NCBI GenBank assembly: GCA_017991595.1 | Contig: JAGOQJ010000001.1 | Coordinates: 540,410 to 604,409 of the forward strand | DNA length: 64,000 bases | From: Candidatus Didemnitutus sp. | GTDB taxonomy: Bacteria > Verrucomicrobiota > Verrucomicrobiia > Opitutales > Opitutaceae | Reading direction: 5' to 3' | Shown here: piece after piece, positions 56,977-64,000 of the stretch | Numbering within the stretch: position 1 is the stretch's first letter | How the letters are laid out: every line of letters starts with the position of its first letter | Position numbers and translations under genes: made by a program | The notes under the pieces: model-generated | The model's input: only the letters and a program-made list of their open reading frames with translations | Told to the model about the DNA's origin: nothing | The model's database searches: none

Positions 56977-57732
56977 TCAGGCTTTGACGAGTTCCTTCTT
57001 CACCCAGTCGTAGCCCTTTTCCTCGAGTTCGAGGGCGAGGGTCTTGTCACCGCTCTTCACGATGCGGCCGTCATACATGACGTGCACGTAGTCGGGGACG
57101 ATGTAGTTCAGGAGGCGCTGGTAGTGCGTGATGAGGAGGACGCCGAGCGTGGCGCCGCGGAGGGCGTTGACGCCTTCGGAGACGATGCGGAGGGCGTCGA
57201 TGTCGAGGCCGGAGTCGGTCTCGTCCATCACCGAGAACTTCGGTTCAAGCATCGCCATCTGGAGGATCTCGCAGCGCTTCTTCTCGCCGCCGGAGAAACC
57301 TTCGTTGACGGAGCGGGAGGTGAACTTCCGGTCGATCTTCAGCAGGTCCATCTTGGCGTAGAGCTTCTTGTAGTAGCCGGTGGCGTCGAGTTCCTCGCCT
57401 TCGGCCATGCGGGCCTGGACGGCGGCGCGGAGGAAGTTGGCGATGGAGACGCCGGGGATCTCGCTCGGGTATTGGAAGGCGAGGAAGAGACCGGCGCGGG
57501 CGCGCTCATCGACTTCCATCGAAAGGATCGACTGACCGTCCAGCAGCACGTCGCCGCTCGTGATCGTGTAGTCGGGGTGGCCGGCGATGGCCTTGGCGAG
57601 GGTGGACTTGCCGGTGCCGTTCGGGCCCATGATGGCGTGAACTTCGCCCTGTTTGATCGTCAGGTTCATGCCTTTGACGATGGGCTTATCGCCGATGCTG
57701 ATGTGTAGGTCTTTGATTTCGAGTTGGCTCAT
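56977..57732 (-). CDS. sufC: Fe-S assembly ATPase SufC
   Basis: The 251-residue ABC-type ATPase powers the SufBCD complex. Walker A is GPNGTGKST, the signature is [14 protein letters not shown], Walker B is [16 protein letters not shown], and the switch histidine follows in [10 protein letters not shown]. Length and order match the family. It is the second gene of the operon, after the Fur-family regulator, with a 52-base gap. TCCTCC lies just upstream of the ATG, which is the complement of a Shine-Dalgarno sequence and not a true one. Confidence 0.96.
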   Translation of the reverse strand: MSQLEIKDLHISIGDKPIVKGMNLTIKQGEVHAIMGPNGTGKSTLAKAIAGHPDYTITSGDVLLDGQSILSMEVDERARAGLFLAFQYPSEIPGVSIANFLRAAVQARMAEGEELDATGYYKKLYAKMDLLKIDRKFTSRSVNEGFSGGEKKRCEILQMAMLEPKFSVMDETDSGLDIDALRIVSEGVNALRGATLGVLLITHYQRLLNYIVPDYVHVMYDGRIVKSGDKTLALELEEKGYDWVKKELVKA

Positions 57733-57784
57733 TTTAGGAGGAGCGGAGTGCGGTTGAAAGGGTGGGAGAGTAAGAAGGCGGGCT

Positions 57785-58222
57785 TCAGTTGTGGCCGTGA
57801 AGCGAGGAGGCCTTGCCGCGGAAGCTGAGCTCGATCGCGGAGGCGTCGTAGCCGGCGGGCAGGAGGGCGCGGAGTTGGGTCAGGAGCTCGGCGGGGACCT
57901 CGATGTCGTGGACTTCCCCGGTGACCTCGTCGTGAAAGTGGGCGTGCTCGTGAAGATTCGGGCAGTAGCGGGTCGGTGCGCGGTCGAAATTCACCTGCCG
58001 GACGAGGCCGTTTTGCACGAGCGTCTCGAGACAGTTGTAGACCGTGGCGAGCGAGATGGTCGGCATCTGGGCCTTCACCTGCGCGAAAATTTCGTCCGCG
58101 GTGGGATGGGTGCGCTTTTCGAGGATCACCTTGAACACGACTTCGCGTTGCGGGGTGGGACGCAGGCCGCTGTCGGTCAGACGCTTGGTCAGCGTGTCGC
58201 GATTTTCGGTGGGGGAATGCAT
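57785..58222 (-). CDS. Fur/PerR-family regulator, first gene of the suf operon
   Basis: The 145-residue regulator has the Fur winged helix ([20 protein letters not shown], then [20 protein letters not shown]) and a metal-binding dimerisation domain with [16 protein letters not shown]. The CxxC pairs that bind structural zinc in typical Fur and PerR are absent. That and the histidine-rich motif bring it closer to Irr-like members (inference). It is encoded directly ahead of sufCBD and probably controls the operon in response to iron or oxidants. The ATG at 58222 is chosen; an in-frame TTG six codons upstream is the only alternative. A PerR/Fur-like palindrome lies 48 bases upstream. Confidence 0.92.
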   Translation of the reverse strand: MHSPTENRDTLTKRLTDSGLRPTPQREVVFKVILEKRTHPTADEIFAQVKAQMPTISLATVYNCLETLVQNGLVRQVNFDRAPTRYCPNLHEHAHFHDEVTGEVHDIEVPAELLTQLRALLPAGYDASAIELSFRGKASSLHGHN

Positions 58223-58269
58223 GGATGAAGGCTCAAACAAGCCAGTTGGGAATCAGTTTCAAGTAGGAA

Positions 58270-58284
58270 TTGGAATAATTCTAA
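58270..58284 (-). promoter_or_regulatory. Fur/PerR-like operator overlapping a -10 element
   Basis: TTGGAATAATTCTAA is a 7-1-7 inverted repeat with one mismatch, close to PerR/Fur boxes (TTATAATNATTATAA). On the minus strand it contains TAGAAT, a good -10 hexamer, 48-62 bases before the regulator's start codon. Binding there would repress the fur-suf operon. Confidence 0.6.
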
Positions 58285-58299
58285 CTATTGGCTGCGGTA

Positions 58300-58660
58300 T
58301 CCCTATGCCGTTTTTCTCTTACCTGTGAGGGGAGAAAATTCACCCAAACATTTCTAGGTTAAATGGATAAGGTATGCCACTTGCCTCTTTGGCAAAGCTC
58401 TGGCGTGACCTACGGTGTGTGTCCCAAAGAGTCATAAAGCCCGAAATATCGATTTTCGGCCGCACCGCCTACACGTGAGCTCTTGGTCCTTACCTTCGGA
58501 TAAAGGCCTCAACGTGCCCCCTGCGCCAACCGTTAGCAGGCCTCGGCATGCGTGCGGAAGCAGGGCACTACCGCACGCCGCCACGCACCCGCGAGCGCGC
58601 GACGGTGCGTGCTCGAAGAGTCATACCGGCCTAGCCCTCACCACGGCGCGCCGACCAATC
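58300..58660. other. Non-coding region with small hairpins upstream of the suf operon
   Basis: The 446 bases between the two minus-strand genes hold no gene I can support. Two inverted repeats stand out: CTCTTTGG (58385-58392) with CCAAAGAG (58424-58431), and CCGAAA (58442-58447) with TTTTCGG (58454-58460). The 58240-58360 part is the most AT-rich stretch of the window and holds the suf promoter. A small RNA is possible but unproven. Confidence 0.4.
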
Positions 58661-58668
58661 TCTCAGAC

Positions 58669-59112
58669 TCAATGTTTGTCGGCGGGCGGCACGATGATGA
58701 TGCCGCAGCGCGCCTTCTTGATCACGCCGCTGGCGGTGCTGCCGACGAGGAAGTCGTAGAGTTTCCCGTGTCCGTGCGAGCCCATGATCACGTAGTCTGC
58801 GTGCACGCGCTCGGCCTCCTCGCGGATCATGGCCACGGGTGGCCCGTGGACCACGCGCGCTTCGCAAGCAATGCCGGCGCCGCGGAACAGCTGCACGTAA
58901 GTCTCGAGCTTCTTGCCCGCGGCTTTTTCGCCGGCGGCCAAGGCTTCCTGCAGGACCTCGACGGGAAGCGCAAACTCGCTGGTCACGACCGGCGGTTGCA
59001 CGACGTGGATGAGCGCGACCTTGCCTTGGAGGGCGCGGGCGAAGCTCACGGCGGTGTCGATCACCTCGTCGGTCACCGCGGAGAAGTCGACTGGGACGAG
59101 GAAGGTTTTCAT
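58669..59112 (-). CDS. Universal stress protein UspA family
   Basis: The 147-residue protein is a single Usp domain. The N-terminal strand FLVPVDFSAVTDEVIDTAVS and the C-terminal nucleotide-binding motif GSHGHGKLYDFLVGSTASGV (G2xG9xGS/T) are both present, so it should bind ATP. UspA proteins are dimeric and improve survival under stress. A -10-like GATAAT lies six bases before the ATG, which suggests a leaderless transcript. It stands alone between the suf promoter region and the divergent EF-hand gene. Confidence 0.93.
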   Translation of the reverse strand: MKTFLVPVDFSAVTDEVIDTAVSFARALQGKVALIHVVQPPVVTSEFALPVEVLQEALAAGEKAAGKKLETYVQLFRGAGIACEARVVHGPPVAMIREEAERVHADYVIMGSHGHGKLYDFLVGSTASGVIKKARCGIIIVPPADKH

Positions 59113-59118
59113 GTCTCA

Positions 59119-59124
59119 ATTATC
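59119..59124 (-). promoter_or_regulatory. -10 element of the uspA-like gene
   Basis: GATAAT on the minus strand matches five of six consensus bases and ends six bases before the ATG at 59112. Transcription would start at or next to the start codon. Confidence 0.55.
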
Positions 59125-59252
59125 TTCCGCCACCGCGCATTTGGCACTGCATATTTTGCGATTTCGCATGGCGTGCGGCACGGCCGTCCCAGCGCGGCGC
59201 CGCTTCGGGTTTGCCACCGGCTGGCGTCAGGCAATACTGGGCGCCACACACC

Positions 59253-61466
59253 ATGGCTGCTGCAACACCCTCCCATCGCTGGAAATTCTTCCGCACCGGC
59301 GGACTCGACCAAGTCGCCCTCGAATCCGCCCAGGACCTCCTCCAACTCGAAAACCTCGATCCCAAGCTCTGGGTTGCGCTCAGTTGTCCGGTCAAGGGAC
59401 TCGAACTCGACGAGAAGACTCTCGCCCTCATCGATGCCGATGGTGACGGCCGTATCCGCGTGCCCGAACTCCTCGCCGCGGTGAAGTGGGCCGCGGCGCG
59501 CCTGAAGGACCCGGGCGATCTCCTCAAGGGCGCGGAGACGCTCCCGCTCGCCGCGATCAACGACGCCACCATCGAAGGTAAAGCCTTGCTCGCGTCTGCC
59601 CGCCAGATTCTCGCCCGGCTCGGCAAGAAGGATGCCACCGGCCTCACCGTCAGCGAGAGCGCCGACACCGCGAAGATCTTCGCCGCCAGCGCGCTGAACG
59701 GCGACGGCGTCATCACGCCCGACACCACGGCCGACGCTGAGCTGCAGGCGCTGATCAAGGATATCATCGCCACCGTCGGCGGCACCGCCGACCGCACGGG
59801 CGCGCTCGGTGCGACCGCGGCGCATGCGGACAAATTTTTCGCGGAGCTCGCGGCCTACGTGGCTTGGTCCGAGCAGGGCAACACACCCGCCGTGCTCGCG
59901 CTCGGCGACGCCACTGCCGCCGCCCATGCCGCCCTTGCGGCCGTGCGTGCGAAGGTCGACGACTACTTTGCGCGCTGCCGTCTCGCATCGTTCGACGCCC
60001 GCGCGCTCGGCGCCCTCAACCGCTCCGAGAGCGAGTATCTCGCCGTCGCGGCCCAAGACATGAAGATCACCTCCGAGGAGGTGTCCGGTTTCCCCCTCGC
60101 CACCATCGCCGCCGGCAAGCCGCTGCCGTTGACCGAGGGTGTGAATCCCGCGTGGGCCGCGAAGCTCACCGCGTTGCGCGATGCCGCCGTGGGGCCGGTC
60201 TTCGGCGCCGGCAAGACTGTGTTGACGGAGTCCGAGTGGGCGACGCTCTGCGCCAAGCTCGGGGCCTACGCCTGCTGGCTCGCCGGCAAGGCGGGCGCCG
60301 CCGTCGAGCCGCTCGGGCTCGCTCGCGCCAAGGCCATCCTCGCGGGCAATGGTCGCGCGCAACTCGCCGACCTCATCGCCGAGGACCAGAAGCTCGCGCC
60401 GGAGTTCAAGGCGTTGGGCGAGGTCGAGCGCCTCGCGCGGTTGCACCGCGACCTGCGCTCGCTGCTCCACAATTTCGTCAACTTCGCCGACTTCTATTCG
60501 CGCGACAAGTGGGCTGTCTTCCAGGCCGGCACGCTCTACCTTGACAGCCGCAGCACCGAACTTTGCGTGCGCGTCGACGGGCCGAGCCCGCTCGCCGCGA
60601 TGAGCAAGACCTACATCGCTTACTGCACGTGCACGCGCCCGGGCGGCAAGTCCATGAACATCGCCGCGTGCTTCACTCAGGGCGACAGCGACTACCTCTT
60701 CGTGGGCCGACACGGCGTGTTCTGGGACCGCGCCGGCAACGATTGGGATGCCGTCATCACCAACATCGTCGATAACCCGATCAGCATCGGTCAGGCCTTC
60801 TGGGCTCCCTACAAGAAATTCATCCGCATGATCGAGGAGCAGGTGGCCAAGCGCGCCGCCGCTGCCGAGGCCGATTCCTCCTCCAAGCTCTCCGCCGCCG
60901 CCGAGAAGACCGCCAACGCCGACAAGGCGGGCGCCGCGGCCGCGCCGAAGAAGATCGATATCGGCACCGTCGCCGCGTTGGGCGTCGCGGTGGGCGCCAT
61001 CGGCGGCGCGCTCGGCGCCATCGCCACCGGCCTCGCCAAGCTCGCCATCTGGCAGCTGCCGCTCGTTGTGGTCGGGTTGATGCTCATCATCTCGATCCCC
61101 TCGATGGCCATCGCCTGGCTCAAGCTCCGCCAGCGCACCCTCGGACCGCTGCTCGAGGGCAACGGCTGGGCCGTCAACGGTCGCGTGAAGATCAACATCC
61201 CGTTCGGCTCGGCGCTGACCGAGATGGCGAAGAAGCCCGCCGGCTCGCAGCTCTCGCTCGAGGATCCCTACGAGGACAAGGCCGCTGCACGCCGCAAGCG
61301 TCGCTTCATCTTCTGGACGCTCGTGCTGCTGCTCGTCGGCGGTGCGGTCTGGGTCCGCTGGGATGCGATGCAGCACGCCGATGCCACCGGCAAGGCGCAC
61401 TACTTCTGGGATCGCTCTGCGCCGACCGCACCCGCCGCTCCGGCCGAAGCCGAGCCGGCGAAATGA
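59253..61466 (+). CDS. Large EF-hand protein with C-terminal membrane helices
   Basis: The 737-residue protein begins with a conserved-looking region (HRWKFFRTGGLDQVALESAQ) and a canonical EF-hand loop, D61-A-D63-G-D65-G up to E72. A second, partial EF-hand-like loop, LNGDGVITPD, occurs near residue 140. A long helical and beta region follows with no known fold. The last 170 residues hold three hydrophobic stretches (about 570-590, 595-620 and 690-712) separated by cytoplasmic segments. Calcium binding is likely at the first loop. Similar EF-hand proteins of this size occur in many bacteria without known function. A strong terminator follows. Confidence 0.78.
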   Translation: MAAATPSHRWKFFRTGGLDQVALESAQDLLQLENLDPKLWVALSCPVKGLELDEKTLALIDADGDGRIRVPELLAAVKWAAARLKDPGDLLKGAETLPLAAINDATIEGKALLASARQILARLGKKDATGLTVSESADTAKIFAASALNGDGVITPDTTADAELQALIKDIIATVGGTADRTGALGATAAHADKFFAELAAYVAWSEQGNTPAVLALGDATAAAHAALAAVRAKVDDYFARCRLASFDARALGALNRSESEYLAVAAQDMKITSEEVSGFPLATIAAGKPLPLTEGVNPAWAAKLTALRDAAVGPVFGAGKTVLTESEWATLCAKLGAYACWLAGKAGAAVEPLGLARAKAILAGNGRAQLADLIAEDQKLAPEFKALGEVERLARLHRDLRSLLHNFVNFADFYSRDKWAVFQAGTLYLDSRSTELCVRVDGPSPLAAMSKTYIAYCTCTRPGGKSMNIAACFTQGDSDYLFVGRHGVFWDRAGNDWDAVITNIVDNPISIGQAFWAPYKKFIRMIEEQVAKRAAAAEADSSSKLSAAAEKTANADKAGAAAAPKKIDIGTVAALGVAVGAIGGALGAIATGLAKLAIWQLPLVVVGLMLIISIPSMAIAWLKLRQRTLGPLLEGNGWAVNGRVKINIPFGSALTEMAKKPAGSQLSLEDPYEDKAAARRKRRFIFWTLVLLLVGGAVWVRWDAMQHADATGKAHYFWDRSAPTAPAAPAEAEPAK

Positions 61467-61497
61467 GCCGGCGTCGACCGACGCATTTTTGACAGAC

Positions 61498-61524
61498 AAG
61501 GCCGGTCTCGAACCGGCCTTTTTT
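61498..61524 (+). terminator. Rho-independent terminator after the EF-hand gene
   Basis: A 9-bp stem (61498-61506 with 61512-61520) with loop CTCGA is followed by a T-run. It lies 32 bases beyond the stop and between convergent genes, so it may serve both strands. Confidence 0.88.
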
Positions 61525-61554
61525 ATGCCCCGCTCCCGGTGCCTCCGGGCCAGC

Positions 61555-63945
61555 TCAACGCAGCACGCGCAGCAGGCTCGCGTGGTCGTCAGTCCAGAGC
61601 ACGAGCTCGGCCGTGGCGTCGGAAGGCTCGTCGGCCGCTTCCTGAATAGTGGGGATGGCGAGGCGTCCCTGCGCGCGGCTGAGTAGGACCCACGTGGTGC
61701 GGTAGAGCCACCAATCCTCCTCCGCGGGATTCTCGGAGATCGTGGCGAGGTGCAGGCCGAAGTGTTGTGCGAGCGCCTCGACGACGGGCCGCAGGTCAAG
61801 GTAGCGGTTGGAGATGTGCACCGCGATGATGCCGTCGGGTTTCAGGTGACGCAGGTAAGTCTCGAACGCCTCCACGGTGAGCAGGTGCACGGGGATGGCG
61901 TCGCTGCTGAACGCGTCGAGCGCCAGCACGTCGAATTCCTGCGGGGCGTGGCCCTTCAGTTCCTGTTCCATCGACAGGCGGGCATCGCCCATCACGACGC
62001 TCACGTCAGCGGGCGTTTGCGCGAGGTAGCCGAAGCGGCTGCGCGCCAAGCGCAGCACCTCGGGATTGATCTCGTAGATCCGCAGCTTGTCGCCCGGCAT
62101 GCCGTAGGCGGCGAGCGTGCCGACGCCGAGTCCGACCAAGCCGAGATGCCGGCCGCCGGTTGTCGGCTCAGTGTGATCAATGGCCAGGCCGATCCCGCTG
62201 CCCGAGCCGTAATAGGTCGTGGGCCACGCCGTGTAGGTCGGGTGGAGCATTTGCAATCCGTGCGTCGTGACGCCGTGCGCCAGCAGGTAGTGGCGCGAGA
62301 CCGAGCCGGGCTCGCCGTAGGCGCGCACTTTAAGTGTGCCGTAGAAATTGCGCGAAGCCTCGATCAGATTTTCGCGCCCTTCGCGGGCTTGGATGAAGAG
62401 GAGGATGCCGAACACGCCTGCCAGCAGCAGCGGTGGCAAAGCCAGTGCCGGCCGCCAGTCCGACGCACCGGCGCGGCGGCGGATCACGTAGGCATAGGCC
62501 AACGCCGCGACCACCAACAGCACCCACGTCCAGTTGGCTGCGTAGAAATCGACCAGCGCACCGCCGTAGGCCGCGGCCCACGCGCGCCAGCCTTCCTCGT
62601 CGGAGCTCGCGAGCCACGCGGGGATCAGCACCATCGTCACGAGCACACCGATCGCGGTGCCATGGGCGATGCGCCGGCTGCGCTGGAGCAGGCAGAGCAC
62701 CGCGAGCAGATAAGCGAGCAACCAGAGGCCGAGCGGCAGTTCCAGATAGTCGTCGAACAACGCCGGCGCTCCGACCGCGACGAACAATCCGCCCAACGCG
62801 CCGCCGATGGAAAGATGGAGATAGAAACCGGTCAGGTGCTGCGGGGCTGGACGGAGCCGGTGCAGTTCACCGTGGCACACCATGCAGGCGACGAAGAGCG
62901 TCGCCGTGTAGCCGCCAAGTTGCAGCGGCAGCGGCGCCGTGGAGCCCGCACCGAAGAGATAGACGCACAGGCTCGCGCCGACGACGAGCAGGGCGCTGAA
63001 CACGTCGCGCGCATACCAGCGCGGATGATCGAAGCAGAGGATGAAGCTGAGCAGATACAGCGCGAGCGGCACGACCCACAGGAACGGGATCACGGCCACG
63101 TCGATGCAGATCTTGTTCGTCATCGCCACGAGCAGCACCGAGGCGATCGCGGGCAGCGTGGTCCAGAGGAGCCGGTTGCCCCACGTGGGCGCTTGGTCCG
63201 CGATGCCCATGTCGGGCGCGGACGACGGCGTCGGCGTGACGGCTTCGCGCCGGACCTGCCACGCGCACGCGCCGCACAGCACGACGAAGACCGCGAGCCC
63301 GATCGACCAACCCCACGCCTGCATCGGACGCGAGGTGACCGGCTCGATCAGGAACGGATAACCCAAGAGCGCGAGCAGCGAGCCGAGGTTCGAGAGCGCG
63401 TAGAGCCGGTAGGGCGACTGGTCCGGATGCGCGAGGTGGAACCAGCGTTGGAGCAACGGGCCGGTGGCCGAGAGCAACAGATACGGCAGACCGAGGGTTG
63501 CGGTCAGCAGGAGCAGGATGCGCTTGGTCGGTTCTGCGCCATCGGTTGGCACCCACGCAGCGTCGGGGATGATCGGCAGCCACAACAGCGCAACGCCGAG
63601 CAGCACGAGGTGGACGCCGGCCTGCGCGCGCGGCGTCAGCCGGGTCGAGGTGAAGTGCGCGTAGGCATAGCCGCCGAGCAACAGCGCTTGGAAGAACAGC
63701 AGGCAGGTCGTCCACACGCCGGGACTGCCGCCGAACCAAGGCAGGATGTATTTGCCGATCAGCGGTTGGACGAGGAACAGCAGGAACGCGCCGGTGAAGA
63801 TGGTGGCGGCGTAGAGACGCATGGCGGACGGAAAGAGGGCTTCGAAGACGTCGCGGACGAGGCGAACGGGACGTGGAAGCGGTGGAGCGTGCGGGCGGAT
63901 CCGCGGGGCCGGCGGTGCGTGATTCGCGCCGGCCCGGCCGCTCAC
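61555..63945 (-). CDS. Membrane protein with a spermidine-synthase-like methyltransferase-fold domain
   Basis: The 796-residue protein has a multi-helix membrane part (residues 42 to about 500) and a C-terminal cytosolic Rossmann domain. The latter has GLVGLGVGTLAAYG, YEINPEVLRLARS, GDARLSMEQEL and VLALDAFSSDAIPVHLLT, as in spermidine synthase-like proteins. Such fused proteins are common and uncharacterised; polyamine synthesis is not proven. The GTG at 63945 overlaps the stop of the upstream gene (GTGA), supporting coupling. An ATG at 63822 would start exactly at the first helix (MRLYAATIFTGAFLLFLVQP) and is a good alternative. Confidence 0.85.
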   Translation of the reverse strand: MSGRAGANHAPPAPRIRPHAPPLPRPVRLVRDVFEALFPSAMRLYAATIFTGAFLLFLVQPLIGKYILPWFGGSPGVWTTCLLFFQALLLGGYAYAHFTSTRLTPRAQAGVHLVLLGVALLWLPIIPDAAWVPTDGAEPTKRILLLLTATLGLPYLLLSATGPLLQRWFHLAHPDQSPYRLYALSNLGSLLALLGYPFLIEPVTSRPMQAWGWSIGLAVFVVLCGACAWQVRREAVTPTPSSAPDMGIADQAPTWGNRLLWTTLPAIASVLLVAMTNKICIDVAVIPFLWVVPLALYLLSFILCFDHPRWYARDVFSALLVVGASLCVYLFGAGSTAPLPLQLGGYTATLFVACMVCHGELHRLRPAPQHLTGFYLHLSIGGALGGLFVAVGAPALFDDYLELPLGLWLLAYLLAVLCLLQRSRRIAHGTAIGVLVTMVLIPAWLASSDEEGWRAWAAAYGGALVDFYAANWTWVLLVVAALAYAYVIRRRAGASDWRPALALPPLLLAGVFGILLFIQAREGRENLIEASRNFYGTLKVRAYGEPGSVSRHYLLAHGVTTHGLQMLHPTYTAWPTTYYGSGSGIGLAIDHTEPTTGGRHLGLVGLGVGTLAAYGMPGDKLRIYEINPEVLRLARSRFGYLAQTPADVSVVMGDARLSMEQELKGHAPQEFDVLALDAFSSDAIPVHLLTVEAFETYLRHLKPDGIIAVHISNRYLDLRPVVEALAQHFGLHLATISENPAEEDWWLYRTTWVLLSRAQGRLAIPTIQEAADEPSDATAELVLWTDDHASLLRVLR

Positions 63946-64000
63946 TTGGTCACATAGAAGGGATTGGGCAGTTTGAAGGTGCGCTCGGCGTAGCCGCCGT
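63942..64000 (-). CDS. C-terminal end of a gene that continues beyond the window
   Basis: Eighteen codons and a stop are visible, ending GGYAERTFKLPNPFYVTK. The stop overlaps the GTG start of the downstream membrane-protein gene by three bases. The fragment is too short to identify, but the arrangement shows that the two genes form an operon. Confidence 0.6.
   Translation of the reverse strand, partial: GGYAERTFKLPNPFYVTK

Overview
The window is GC-rich bacterial DNA densely packed with genes on both strands. No rRNA, tRNA, insertion sequence or CRISPR array was recognised. The gene set points to a verrucomicrobial, Opitutaceae-like organism (inference). The supporting features are a PEP-CTERM protein, a giant secreted RCC1/Ig mosaic, a fused CcoN-CcoO oxidase subunit, ADOP/MacB-type permeases with no ATPase beside them, PPDK, and many genes without an upstream Shine-Dalgarno sequence.

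Layout. 1-5.6 kb: a MerR-type regulator fused in frame to an ABC permease, a small stand-alone copy of the regulator's C-terminal domain, the ABC-F ATPase Uup, and two lipoproteins. 5.6-14.2 kb: a chemoreceptor, a TlpA-like thioredoxin, a PEP-CTERM protein and the 1477-residue RCC1/Ig protein. 14.5-21.7 kb: pyruvate phosphate dikinase with a histone-H1-like tail, TatC, an atypical SDR, an MntR-type regulator, a GNAT enzyme with a membrane tail, and a PocR-AraC regulator. 22.2-30.8 kb: a complete cbb3 oxidase cluster (ccoS, ccoNO, ccoQ, ccoP, ccoG, a mini membrane protein, a SafE-like protein, ccoI) for microaerobic respiration, including copper delivery and assembly. 30.8-37.4 kb: an aminopeptidase, a TPR protein, an ABC permease, and a LuxR/HisKA_3 two-component pair whose promoter carries the same operator as the permease promoter.

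37.7-47.5 kb: OmpW, several small secreted proteins, an MFS exporter, a DUF1684 protein, a SNF2 helicase, a membrane protein, cobalamin adenosyltransferase and peptide deformylase. 47.6-50.7 kb: an undescribed two-gene membrane unit that resembles a MotA/MotB- or ExbB/ExbD-like ion channel with a coiled-coil periplasmic partner. 51-53.3 kb: a sigma-54 activator, small proteins and a phosphatase. 53.4-58.2 kb: a fur-sufC-sufB-sufD-sufT iron-sulfur assembly operon with a Fur/PerR-like palindrome upstream and unusual repeats in three of its gaps. 58.7-64 kb: UspA, a large EF-hand membrane protein and a spermidine-synthase-like membrane protein.

Regulatory themes. Several genes have a -10-like hexamer only 6-7 bases before the start codon, which suggests leaderless transcripts. 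A 76-bp AT-rich palindromic element lies in frame inside ccoI. All functions are inferred from sequence reading alone; no searches were run.
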